Shown here: piece by piece, positions 9,019 to 16,779 of the stretch
How the letters are laid out: each line of letters begins with the position of its first letter
Position numbering within the stretch: the first letter of the stretch is position 1
Assembly: GCF_000698595.1 (NCBI RefSeq)
Contig: NZ_JFHC01000022.1
Span: 44,219-108,218, forward strand
Length of the DNA stretch: 64,000 nucleotides
Reading direction: 5' to 3'
Origin: Caballeronia glathei
GTDB lineage: Bacteria; Pseudomonadota; Gammaproteobacteria; Burkholderiales; Burkholderiaceae
Position numbers and translations under genes: made by a program
The notes under the pieces: generated by a model
What the model saw: the letters and a program-made list of their open reading frames with translations, nothing else
What the model was told of the DNA's origin: nothing
Database searches by the model: none

Positions 9019-10074
9019 ATGTCCTCGACTTCCGGCGTCGATGGAAGCGCCGCCACGCCGGCGCTGACCGATTCGACCTTCGACGAGCGCGTTTCCGAGC
9101 AGTGGTATCAGCCGCGCATTCCGCGCGCCGTGCTCAAGGAACTGATGAAGCGCAGCGACGCCGAAGGCTGGCGCAACTTCGGGCTCTGGCTCGCGTTGCT
9201 CGCGGCATCGGGCGCGGTGGCAGCATTTGCATGGGGGACATGGTGGGCCGTGCCGGCGTTCTTCGTCTACGGCACGATCTATTCGTCGAGCGATGCCCGC
9301 TGGCACGAACTTGCGCACGGCACGCCGTTCAAGACCCGCCGGATCAACGACGCGTTCTATCACCTGTCGTCGTTCATGACGATTCGCGAGGGCTACTGGT
9401 GGCGCTGGAGTCACGCGCGGCATCACACCCACACCTACTTTCAGGAACGCGATCCGGAAATCCAGGTCGCGCGGCCGACCAGGGTGTGGCCGATCATCGC
9501 CGACTTCTTCGGGCTCGTCGGCGCCACGCTCGAGATCGCCAAGATCGTGCGACATGCGTTCGGCCGCGTCGAGGCCGCGACCGACGCGTTCCTGCCGGCC
9601 GCCGAAAAGCCGAAGATGATCCGCTCGTGCCGCATCTATCTGGCGGTGGTGCTCGCCACGATCGCGCTCGCCATCGCAACGCACAGCTTCCTGCCGCTCA
9701 TGTTCGTCTGGACCCCGCGCTTCTATGGCGGCTGGCTGCATCAATTGCTCGGCCTCACGCAGCACGCGGGCCTCGCGGTCAACGTGAAGGATCACCGCCT
9801 GAATACGCGCACGGTGCATCTCAACCCTGTCTTCCGCTTTCTGTATCTCAACATGAACTACCACCTGGAGCATCACCTGCTGCCGATGGTGCCTTTCCAC
9901 GCGCTGCCGCGCCTTCACGATGCGATCAGGGACCAGCTTCCGCCCGCCTATCCGAGCCTTTACGCGGCGTACCGCGAGATGGTGCCGGCGCTCTGGCGGC
10001 AGCGCTCCGATCCGGCGCATGTGATCGAGCGCACGCTGCCGGGCGGGGCGTTCGCGGCGCAGTCCGGAGTCTGA
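9019..10074 (+). CDS. MocD-like membrane di-iron oxygenase (fatty-acid-desaturase fold)
   Basis: This 351-residue membrane enzyme has the three His boxes of the desaturase/AlkB superfamily: HELAH at 96-100, HARHHTH at 132-138 and HLEHH at 282-286. A further His (QHAG, 249) is also present. Hydrophobic stretches near 55-90 and 205-245 fit membrane segments. It is followed by a Rieske ferredoxin and a ferredoxin reductase, the same order as mocD-mocE-mocF of rhizopine catabolism in rhizobia. There MocD acts with its electron-transfer partners on 3-O-methyl-scyllo-inosamine. Here the enzyme may hydroxylate or O-demethylate a small substrate rather than a lipid. CAGGAGAC precedes the ATG. Confidence 0.82.
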   Translation: MSSTSGVDGSAATPALTDSTFDERVSEQWYQPRIPRAVLKELMKRSDAEGWRNFGLWLALLAASGAVAAFAWGTWWAVPAFFVYGTIYSSSDARWHELAHGTPFKTRRINDAFYHLSSFMTIREGYWWRWSHARHHTHTYFQERDPEIQVARPTRVWPIIADFFGLVGATLEIAKIVRHAFGRVEAATDAFLPAAEKPKMIRSCRIYLAVVLATIALAIATHSFLPLMFVWTPRFYGGWLHQLLGLTQHAGLAVNVKDHRLNTRTVHLNPVFRFLYLNMNYHLEHHLLPMVPFHALPRLHDAIRDQLPPAYPSLYAAYREMVPALWRQRSDPAHVIERTLPGGAFAAQSGV

Positions 10075-10108
10075 CGGCTCCCTGTCCTCAACGAAAAAGG
10101 AGACTTGC

Positions 10109-10453
10109 ATGAGCGTCGAAACGAAGACCGTCAACTGGGTCGCGGCCTGTGCGACCGGCGACATCGACGAAGAGGACGTGATCCGCTTCGATTATGCGGG
10201 GGCGAGTTATGCGGTGTATCGCATATCGGACGGCTTCTATGCATCCGATGGCTGGTGCACGCACGAACAGGCGCATCTGGCAGATGGCTTCGTGGTGGAT
10301 CGCGAGATCGAATGTCCGCTGCATCAGGGACGCTTCGACATCCCGAGCGGCAAGGCGATGAGTCCGCCCGTGTGCGTGCATCTGAAGACGTATCCCGTGC
10401 GCGTCGAAGACGGACAGGTGCTGCTCGGCGTACCTGCGCAGGAGGCGTCATGA
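10109..10453 (+). CDS. MocE-like Rieske [2Fe-2S] ferredoxin
   Basis: This 114-residue soluble ferredoxin has the Rieske cluster motif C-x-H (Cys50, His52 in WCTHEQAHL) and C-x2-H (Cys69, His72 in ECPLHQGRFD). It should carry single electrons from the adjacent reductase to the di-iron oxygenase. AAAAGGAGACTTGC gives a strong ribosome site. Its stop codon overlaps the start of the reductase by four bases (ATGA), which implies translational coupling. The size and motif are those of ferredoxins of Rieske oxygenase systems; the pairing with a desaturase-fold oxygenase points to the MocE type. Confidence 0.9.
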   Translation: MSVETKTVNWVAACATGDIDEEDVIRFDYAGASYAVYRISDGFYASDGWCTHEQAHLADGFVVDREIECPLHQGRFDIPSGKAMSPPVCVHLKTYPVRVEDGQVLLGVPAQEAS

Positions 10454-11697
10454 AAGCGACTCCCGCGATGGTGATCATCGGAGCAGGGCAGTGCGGCGCG
10501 CGTACCGCCCACGCGCTGCGCAACAACGGCTGGGATGGCGAGATCACGCTGCTCGGCAACGAGCGCGTCGCGCCTTACGACCGGCCGCCGCTCTCGAAGC
10601 AGGTGCTCCTCGGCGAGAGAACCACGGCGCAATGCGCGCTCTACGACGACGCCTTCTATCGCGAGCACAGGATCGACCTGCGCATCGACGCGAACGTGCA
10701 GCAGATCGATCGCGGGTCTCGCAAGGTCGTGCTGCAGAACGGGCAGTCGGTTGCGTATCAGCGTCTTCTGATCGCGACGGGTGCCGAGCCGCGGCAACTC
10801 GCCGTGCCCGGCGCGGCGCTTGCCGGCGTGCACTGCCTGCGCACGTCGGCGCATGCCGAGGCGATCGCGGACGAATTGTCGCCGGGGCGGCGCATCGCGA
10901 TCGTCGGCGCGGGGTTCATCGGACTCGAAATCGCGGCCACCGCGGTCGCGCGCGGCTGCGAAGTGGTGGTGATCGAAGCCGCCGCGCGGGCGCTGATGCG
11001 CGCGGTGCCCGAGATCGTCGCGGCGTGCCTGGTGGAACGCCACCGGGAGATGGGCGTCGACGTGCGCTTTGCCGTGCAGGTGGAAAGGATCATCGGCACG
11101 GACCGCGTGAGCGGCGTGAAGCTCTCCGACGGCACGACGATTCCCTGCGATTGCGTCGTCGTCGGCATCGGCGTGAAACCGCGCACGGAACTCGCGGAGG
11201 CGGCGGGCATCGACGTGGCCGACGGCATCGCAGTCGACGACACACTGCGCACCAACGATCCGCACATCTTCGCGGCGGGCGACGTCTGCTCGTTTCCGCA
11301 TCGGCTCTTTCGCCGGCGCATACGGCTTGAATGCTGGAGAAATGCGGAGGATCACGCGCGCATCGTCGCGCGCAACATGCTCGATCGCGGCGAGACCTAT
11401 TCCGAAGTGCCGTGGTTCTGGTCGAATCAGTACGACATGGCGATCCAGATCGCCGGCATGCCGGCGTTCGGCGTGGACACGGTCGTGCGCGAGGCGGGCG
11501 AGCGTTCGCGCATCTTCTTCGCGCTCGATCGCGAGGGCGCAATGGTGGGCGCGAGCGGTGTGGGCGCAGTGGGCGAAATTGCACGCGACGTGCGCATCGC
11601 ACAGGCGCTCATCGCGCGGCGAGCGGTGATCGAACCGGCGCTGCTCGCCGATCGCGACGTCAAGCTGAAGCCGCTCGTTGCCGCAGAGCCGGCATGA
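10450..11697 (+). CDS. MocF-like ferredoxin-NAD(P)+ reductase (FAD)
   Basis: This 415-residue flavoprotein has two dinucleotide folds: an FAD site MVIIGAGQCGARTA near residue 10 and an NAD(P)H site IAIVGAGFIGLEIA near residue 150. The second FAD motif is THDP-like DPHIFAAGDVCSF. It belongs to the oxygenase-coupled reductase group (BphA4/AndAa/MocF type) and passes electrons from NAD(P)H to the Rieske ferredoxin encoded just upstream. The ATG at 10450 overlaps the ferredoxin stop codon. A longer frame from 10105 only reads through the ferredoxin gene in another frame. It is the last gene of a three-gene operon and converges on a LacI-type gene. Confidence 0.9.
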   Translation: MKATPAMVIIGAGQCGARTAHALRNNGWDGEITLLGNERVAPYDRPPLSKQVLLGERTTAQCALYDDAFYREHRIDLRIDANVQQIDRGSRKVVLQNGQSVAYQRLLIATGAEPRQLAVPGAALAGVHCLRTSAHAEAIADELSPGRRIAIVGAGFIGLEIAATAVARGCEVVVIEAAARALMRAVPEIVAACLVERHREMGVDVRFAVQVERIIGTDRVSGVKLSDGTTIPCDCVVVGIGVKPRTELAEAAGIDVADGIAVDDTLRTNDPHIFAAGDVCSFPHRLFRRRIRLECWRNAEDHARIVARNMLDRGETYSEVPWFWSNQYDMAIQIAGMPAFGVDTVVREAGERSRIFFALDREGAMVGASGVGAVGEIARDVRIAQALIARRAVIEPALLADRDVKLKPLVAAEPA

Positions 11698-11728
11698 CCC
11701 GGCGGTCCGACGTGCATCAGCCGGGCGC

Positions 11729-12766
11729 TCAGTCCGTAAGCGGAAGGTTTTCGCGCAGGAGCACCGTGACGGGAATCTGCTGCGGCAGCGCGATGCCCGG
11801 GTCGCGATGGTAGTGGCGCAGCACGATCTCGATCGAGCGCATCGCTTCGCCTGCGGGGTTCTGATCGAGAACGGCGTCGAGCGCGCCTTCGATCAGAAGG
11901 CGCCGCGAGCTTTCGTTGAGCTCGTGGCCGATCAGCACGGTCGAGCGAACCCGGTCGAGCGCGCGCAGCGCGGCCGCGATGCCCTCGTCGCCGACCGAGA
12001 TGTTGTAGATGCCGCGCAGGTCGGGATAGCGCCTGAACGCATCGCGCGTCAGGCGTTCGGTGAGCGCCGACTGCTCGCGGCTCTCGACGGTCTCGACAAT
12101 GTCGCAGCCCGGAAAGCGGCGCCGCAGCACCGAACGGAAGCCACTTTCGCGTTCTTCATGGCCGAGGAAATCATGCATGCCGGTCATGACGAGCACCTTG
12201 CCGCCCGCGTCGCCGATGAAGCGTCCCATCAGTTCGCCCGCCACGCGGCCCGCGCACCGGTTATCGATGCCGACATAGGCAAGGCGCCCGGTCCCCGGCA
12301 GGTCGCTTGCGAGCGTGATGACCGGCATGGCGTGGCTCGCGTGGCGCAGCGCGGCCGTGATGTCCGGGTGCTCGTAGGCGACGATGATGAGCGCGTCCGC
12401 CTTCTGCGTCGCGTGCCGGATGGTTTGCGCAACGCGCGACGCATCGAGGCTTTCGAAGTACGTGACCGCGCAGATCACGCGCTGCGACTCGAACGTCTTC
12501 TGCGCGACTTCGAAACCCTGCTTGAGGTGCACGTAGTACGGCGCGACGGGTTGCTGCATGAGGATCGCGATGCGCAGCCACCGCACCGACACGGCTTCGA
12601 GCGCCCGGTCGATCTTCAGCTTGCGCGCCCATTCGAGCACGCGCATTTCCTTCTCGCGCGAGACGCCGCCGCGGCCGTTCAGCACGCGGTCGACGGTGGC
12701 TTCGCTCACGGCGGCTGCGCGGGCGATGTCAGCCATGCTGGTCTTGCGGCGTGAGTGGTCGGACAT
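11729..12766 (-). CDS. LacI-family transcriptional regulator
   Basis: This 345-residue regulator starts with a LacI helix-turn-helix (SMADIARAAAVSEATVDRVLNGRGG) and continues into a sugar-binding-type effector domain of the periplasmic-binding-protein fold (for example RIAILMQQPVAPYYVHLKQG). It converges with the MocDEF-like operon, leaving only 31 bases between them, so it is the natural candidate regulator of that operon. LacI effectors are usually sugars or polyols, which fits an inositol- or inosamine-like substrate. The ATG at 12766 or the one ten codons later could be used; neither has a strong ribosome site. Confidence 0.88.
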   Translation of the reverse strand: MSDHSRRKTSMADIARAAAVSEATVDRVLNGRGGVSREKEMRVLEWARKLKIDRALEAVSVRWLRIAILMQQPVAPYYVHLKQGFEVAQKTFESQRVICAVTYFESLDASRVAQTIRHATQKADALIIVAYEHPDITAALRHASHAMPVITLASDLPGTGRLAYVGIDNRCAGRVAGELMGRFIGDAGGKVLVMTGMHDFLGHEERESGFRSVLRRRFPGCDIVETVESREQSALTERLTRDAFRRYPDLRGIYNISVGDEGIAAALRALDRVRSTVLIGHELNESSRRLLIEGALDAVLDQNPAGEAMRSIEIVLRHYHRDPGIALPQQIPVTVLLRENLPLTD

Positions 12767-13024
12767 GGGCCGGGCGGCGGGTGGCTCAGAGGGTCATTCA
12801 CCGGATGATCGCATCAAGGAGGGTGGCCATCAAGGCGGCGCGCACGCCTTGAGAAAAACAGGAGAGTTGAGCATCAGGGCACGCGCGCCGGAGCCTGACC
12901 TTCATCCGGCGAGCAGTGCGTGCGGCGTCGGTTTGCACGCGCTCACAGGGTCGCGGGACCATGCCGGTCATGCCCGAAGCGGACAGAAGCGGGAGTACAC
13001 GGGGCGTGCGAACGTGGGAAGGGG

Positions 13025-13462
13025 CTACGGATGCCAGGTCAGCCTGTACTCGATATCGGTTTCGCCGACGTGGCGAAACCCCAGGCCGAGATAGAGCCGG
13101 CGCGCCGGATTGTCCTTGAGCACGGTCAGCGACACCGACGAGCCCGCGCGTTCCGCGTCCGCGAGCATGAGGCGAAGCACGTGGCCGCCGAGCCCGCGCC
13201 CCTGATATTCCGGCAGGATCTGCAGCTGGAAGATGAACCATTCGGAACCGGAACGCGCGGCCTTGACGAGACCGATGTCATCGGCGCCGTACATGAGAAT
13301 GGATGCATCCCCGTACCGGAAGCGCACGCGTTGCAGGTGCGTTTCATCATCGGCGGGTTCACCTGCGCGAATGAGGTGCCCGGTCATCGTGAGCTTGCGC
13401 AGGCGGATCAGGAACGACTCGTCATTCGGGGTCGCGGGTCGCAACGAGAGGGGCAATTGCAT
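13025..13462 (-). CDS. GNAT-family N-acetyltransferase
   Basis: This 145-residue protein has the GNAT fold, with the acetyl-CoA pyrophosphate loop in motif A (LQILPEYQGRGLGGHVLRLML) and motif B near LTVLKDNPARRLYLGLGF. It should transfer an acetyl group from acetyl-CoA to an amine. The acceptor cannot be deduced. I used the ATG at 13462 because the frame upstream (to 13759) is Arg/Ala/Pro-rich and antisense to the end of the aldehyde dehydrogenase region. Confidence 0.85.
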   Translation of the reverse strand: MQLPLSLRPATPNDESFLIRLRKLTMTGHLIRAGEPADDETHLQRVRFRYGDASILMYGADDIGLVKAARSGSEWFIFQLQILPEYQGRGLGGHVLRLMLADAERAGSSVSLTVLKDNPARRLYLGLGFRHVGETDIEYRLTWHP

Positions 13463-13535
13463 GATCTGTATTCGCGAATGCGGCGGGGATCGTGGTGTCA
13501 GGCGCAGTTTAAGGCATCGTCGAAGCGCTCGGTTG

Positions 13536-13562
13536 CCGACCGCCGGAGGCTTCCGGTCGGCG
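13536..13562 (-). terminator. Hairpin downstream of the aldehyde dehydrogenase gene
   Basis: GCCGACCG (13536-13543) pairs with CGGTCGGC (13555-13562) around an 11-base loop, about 95 bases after the stop codon of the minus-strand aldehyde dehydrogenase. No U-tract follows, so its role as a terminator is only possible. Confidence 0.35.
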
Positions 13563-13656
13563 CGAAAGGATGCAGTGGGAGGGTTTGCCGCTGCGGCCGC
13601 ACCCGCGGCCCGGAGTACGGGATGCGGATGAGGATGCTTTTCGCAGGCGGCGCCGT

Positions 13657-15234
13657 TCAGGCTTTGGAAAGCTCGCCGTCGGTGAGACACCAGATGCCGA
13701 GCGGATTCCCTTGCCGGAGCGCTTCTGGAAGCAGCGCATCCGGGAAGCCCTGATAGCACACCGGGCGAAGGAAGCGCTCGATCGCGGTCATGCCGACCGA
13801 GGTGAAGCGGCTGTCCGAGGTGGCCGGAAACGGACCGCCGTGGATCGACGCGTGGGACACCTCCTGCGGATGCGAGAACGCATTGACGACGATGCGGCCG
13901 GTACGCCGTTCGAGCAGCGGCAGCAAGCGTTCCGCGAGGGAAAGATCGGCGTGATCGATCTGCATCGTCGCCGAAAGCTGTCCGCGAAACTGCTTTGCGA
14001 TCGCGATGAGCTGTTCAGCATCCGCCACGCGTACGAGGAGCGCGGCGGGACCGAACACCTCTTCGGAGAGCGAGGGGTCGTCGAGCATGCGCGCGCCCTC
14101 GATTTCGAACAGGATGGATTGTCCCTCCCAGGGGCCCTGCGATGCGCCGCCCGCGGCGATTCGCGCGGCGCCTGCATCGCCCAGTCGTGCGACATTCCTG
14201 CGGTACGCCTCGTGGATGCCCGGCGTCAGCATCGTGCGCGCGGCCATGGCCTCGACTCGCGCGGCCATCGCCGCTTTCATCCCGTCGTATCCGGGGCCGT
14301 CGATGGCCAGCAGGATCGCCGGCTTCAGGCATGCCTGGCCCACCGTCACCAGCATGCGTTCGGAAAACCCGTCGCCGATCGCGTGGCCGCGCGCAGCCAG
14401 CGCGGCGGGCAGCACGAACGTCGGATTGACACTCGTCATTTCGGTGAAGACCGGAATCGGGTCGGGACGCAGTTGAGCGCGTCGATAGAGCGCCATGCCG
14501 CCGGCTTCCGAGCCCGTGAACGTGACGCCCCTGACGAGCGGATGATCGACGAGCGCCTCGCCGATCTCGTTGCCGCCGCCGCGAACGAGTGAAAAGACGC
14601 CTTCGTGCAGTCCCGACTCGGCGACTGCCTGCCGGATGACCCGGCCCATGAGTTCGGATGCGCCGGGGTGTCCGTTGTGCGCCTTGAGGATGACCGGGCA
14701 GCCGGCTGCGAGGGCCGACGCGGTGTCCCCGCCTGCAACCGAATAGGAGATCGGAAAATTGCTGGCGCCGAAGATGGCGACGGGTCCGAGCGCGATCTTC
14801 TGCATCCGGTGATCCATGCGGGCGCGCGGCGCGCGATCAGGCTGTGCCGGATCGATCGTGGCCTGGCGAAAGCGCCCCTGGCGGACCACCGCGGCGAACT
14901 GCCGGAACTGCGTTGCCGACTTGGCGGCCTCTCCTTCGAGTTGCGCGACAGGCAGCCCCGTTTCCAGCGATGCCCGGCGCGCGAGCTCGGGCGCGATGGC
15001 GTCGAGACCGTCGGCGATGCGCTCGAGGAACTGCGCGCGTTCGGCGAGCGTCGTGCGGTTGTAGCTATCGAAGGCTTCGTCGGCGAGCTGCGCCGCCCGC
15101 TCCACCTCATCGCTCCCGCCCAGGGCGAACGGCGGTTCGATCGCTTCACCCGTCGCGGGATCGAGTGCCTTCATCGTTCCCTTGGTCGCGGAGACTTCCT
15201 GCGCTCCGATCAGGAGCTTTCCGTTGATTTGCAT
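13657..15234 (-). CDS. 2,5-dioxovalerate (alpha-ketoglutarate semialdehyde) dehydrogenase-like
   Basis: This 525-residue NAD(P)+-dependent aldehyde dehydrogenase is typical in length and motifs of the KGSADH group, which makes 2-oxoglutarate at the end of oxidative pentose, glucarate and hydroxyproline routes. It keeps FGASNFPISYSVAGGDTASA, the cofactor Lys184 (LKAHNGHPG), the general base Glu265 and the catalytic Cys302 (GQACLKP). The stretch around the base reads FTEMTSVNP and that around the nucleophile VGQACLKPAI, where I expect GELGSINP and GQFCTNPG in ordinary members. The substrate may therefore differ. It lies 15 bases after the isochorismatase-like gene, in one operon facing an HxlR regulator. 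Confidence 0.85.
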   Translation of the reverse strand: MQINGKLLIGAQEVSATKGTMKALDPATGEAIEPPFALGGSDEVERAAQLADEAFDSYNRTTLAERAQFLERIADGLDAIAPELARRASLETGLPVAQLEGEAAKSATQFRQFAAVVRQGRFRQATIDPAQPDRAPRARMDHRMQKIALGPVAIFGASNFPISYSVAGGDTASALAAGCPVILKAHNGHPGASELMGRVIRQAVAESGLHEGVFSLVRGGGNEIGEALVDHPLVRGVTFTGSEAGGMALYRRAQLRPDPIPVFTEMTSVNPTFVLPAALAARGHAIGDGFSERMLVTVGQACLKPAILLAIDGPGYDGMKAAMAARVEAMAARTMLTPGIHEAYRRNVARLGDAGAARIAAGGASQGPWEGQSILFEIEGARMLDDPSLSEEVFGPAALLVRVADAEQLIAIAKQFRGQLSATMQIDHADLSLAERLLPLLERRTGRIVVNAFSHPQEVSHASIHGGPFPATSDSRFTSVGMTAIERFLRPVCYQGFPDALLPEALRQGNPLGIWCLTDGELSKA

Positions 15235-15249
15235 GTCGCTCTCCTTCGT

Positions 15250-15873
15250 TCAGGCGGGAAGCGCGGCGAGCCATTCTGCCGTCGTCAGGATTTCATGGGC
15301 GAATGTCGGGCCGTTCAGCTGGTGTGCCGCGTGCATCATTTCCTTTGTGAACGCTGCGGTCGCGTCGCGGACGAGGGTCACGTGATAGCCGAGTTCCATC
15401 GCGAAGCGGCTCGTCGATTCGATGCAGGTATTGGCGAGCAGGCCGACCACGGCGACGTGCGTGATGCCTTGCTGCTTGAGGTGAAAGTCCAGGTCGGTAT
15501 TGGCGAAGCCGCTTTGGGCCCAGTGCTCCTTGATGACGATATCGCCTTCCTGCGGCACGAAGTCGGGATGCCACTCGCCGCCCCACGTGCCCTTGGCGAA
15601 CGTGTGGCGCTGCTGCACCGCGCGCTGGGTCGGGTTCGGATGGTCCCAGCCGTCGTAGTCGCCCGGCTGCCAGCGACGGTGCGGCACGAAGAACACGCGG
15701 ATAGAGGCTTTGCGCGCCGCCGCGACGGCATCGCGCAGGTTGTCGAGCAGACGCACGTCGTCTGCGACTTCCTTGATCATCGGAAAGAGCTTGCCGCCCT
15801 CCGACAGAAAGTCGTTGTAGGGATCGACCAGCAGCAGGCCCGTGCGCTCTGCGCGATAGAGGGAATCGGCCAT
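15250..15873 (-). CDS. Isochorismatase-family cysteine hydrolase
   Basis: This 207-residue hydrolase carries the full catalytic triad of the family: Asp17 (LLVDPYNDF), Lys115 (VIKEHWAQSGF) and Cys150 (LLANTCIESTSRF). Members include nicotinamidase, N-carbamoylsarcosine amidase, maleamate amidase and ureidoacrylate hydrolase, so C-N amide hydrolysis in the cytoplasm is more likely than isochorismate hydrolysis. GGAG precedes the ATG at 15873. It is the first gene of an operon with the dioxovalerate-type dehydrogenase and diverges from the HxlR gene. The downstream dehydrogenase suggests a route in which an amide or carbamoyl group is removed before aldehyde oxidation. Confidence 0.85.
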   Translation of the reverse strand: MADSLYRAERTGLLLVDPYNDFLSEGGKLFPMIKEVADDVRLLDNLRDAVAAARKASIRVFFVPHRRWQPGDYDGWDHPNPTQRAVQQRHTFAKGTWGGEWHPDFVPQEGDIVIKEHWAQSGFANTDLDFHLKQQGITHVAVVGLLANTCIESTSRFAMELGYHVTLVRDATAAFTKEMMHAAHQLNGPTFAHEILTTAEWLAALPA

Positions 15874-15993
15874 TTCGGTTCTCCAGTGTGAGAGAAGGGG
15901 AGGAAGGAATTCCGCGCTCCGCAGTCGGCGCCTCGCTGCATCGTCGGATGATTCGTGACGTCTCACGAATCGAACATCGTGACGGCAAGATAT

Positions 15994-16012
15994 CACTATG
16001 AAAATCATAGTG
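15994..16012. promoter_or_regulatory. Perfect inverted repeat, likely HxlR operator (proximal to hydrolase)
   Basis: CACTATGAAAATCATAGTG is an inverted repeat of two 8-base arms (CACTATGA/TCATAGTG) around three A residues. It lies in the AT-rich divergent control region, about 120 bases before the hydrolase start. A related repeat is found at 16117-16140 next to the HxlR start codon. Confidence 0.75.
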
Positions 16013-16116
16013 TCAAGCGAGACGCGGTCTGGAGCTGATTTCCTAGATCGGACGATGCGGCCTGAAAGCGCCGGGAAACGCCCGCTTGTGCGTATGCACG
16101 CAGGGAGTGAAACAGT

Positions 16117-16140
16117 GTTACTATGAAATTAATAGTGAAC
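16117..16140. promoter_or_regulatory. Imperfect inverted repeat, likely HxlR operator (autoregulatory)
   Basis: The repeat has half-sites GTTACTATGAAA and TTAATAGTGAAC (9 of 12 symmetrical positions) and shares ACTATGAAA and ATAGTG with the site at 15994-16012. It ends 13 bases before the GTG start of the HxlR gene, a position suited to autorepression. Confidence 0.7.
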
Positions 16141-16153
16141 AGGAGAGAGGATC

Positions 16154-16657
16154 GTGGTACGACACGCGGAGAAAGCGGGCACGGTTTGTCCGGTTGCCCG
16201 GTCGCTCGATATCGTTGGCGACCGGTGGACCGTGCTCGTCCTGAGAGAGCTCTTCATGGGCGCCACGCGGTTCGAAGAGATCCAGATTCAGACCGGGGCG
16301 ACGCCGCAGATGCTCGCCACCCGTCTGAAGTCGCTCGAATCCGACGGCATGGTCGAGCGTCATCCGTACAATGAAAAACCGCTGCGCTACGAGTACCGGC
16401 TGACGGAAAAGGGAAGGTCGTTCTACCCGGTCGTGCATGCGCTGCGCGCGTGGGGCGAGACCTGGTGCAAGGACGAGCACGAAGAAATCGCCGTGCGTTT
16501 CACACACCGCTCATGCGGACATGACGTCGGGCTGGGCAACGTGTGCCCGGTATGCGGCACGGGCGTCGAGCGCAGTGATCTGGACGCGTCGTTGAGTCCT
16601 GCGTTTGCGAATGAGCGCGCCGAAAGGCGTGCCGCCTTCAAGGGCGTCAAGGGCTGA
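16154..16657 (+). CDS. HxlR-family transcriptional regulator with C-terminal Zn-ribbon
   Basis: This 167-residue regulator has an HxlR winged helix (residues about 10-105). It includes the conserved N-terminal Cys12 (TVCPVARSLDIVGDRW), a residue that senses redox or electrophile stress in several members. A tail with Cys121, His123, Cys131 and Cys134 (SCGHDVG, CPVCG) looks like a zinc knuckle. The GTG start follows GGAGAGAGG. It diverges from the hydrolase/dehydrogenase operon and has an inverted repeat on either side of the divergent region. I infer that it represses that operon and itself, responding to an aldehyde or other reactive compound. Confidence 0.88.
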   Translation: MVRHAEKAGTVCPVARSLDIVGDRWTVLVLRELFMGATRFEEIQIQTGATPQMLATRLKSLESDGMVERHPYNEKPLRYEYRLTEKGRSFYPVVHALRAWGETWCKDEHEEIAVRFTHRSCGHDVGLGNVCPVCGTGVERSDLDASLSPAFANERAERRAAFKGVKG

Positions 16658-16673
16658 GTTCACGCCATTTCGA

Positions 16674-16706
16674 ATCCCACGCGAAACGGCGCGTTTCGCG
16701 TGGGAT
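16674..16706. terminator. Strong bidirectional hairpin between convergent genes
   Basis: ATCCCACGCGAAAC (16674-16687) pairs perfectly with GTTTCGCGTGGGAT (16693-16706) around a 5-base loop. It starts 17 bases after the HxlR stop codon and lies before the 3' end of the minus-strand beta-lactamase-fold gene, so it can end both transcripts. A T-rich tract is missing. Confidence 0.7.
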
Positions 16707-16779
16707 GTCGAGGATTTGCTCGCGCCAACCCGCATGAATGCCGCGACATGCGGCCCCGTCGGCGTTGGAGAGCGCTTTC

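Noticed and set aside
12767..13024. LacI-type operator before the second LacI gene
   Set aside because: No convincing palindrome with a central CG was found in this stretch.
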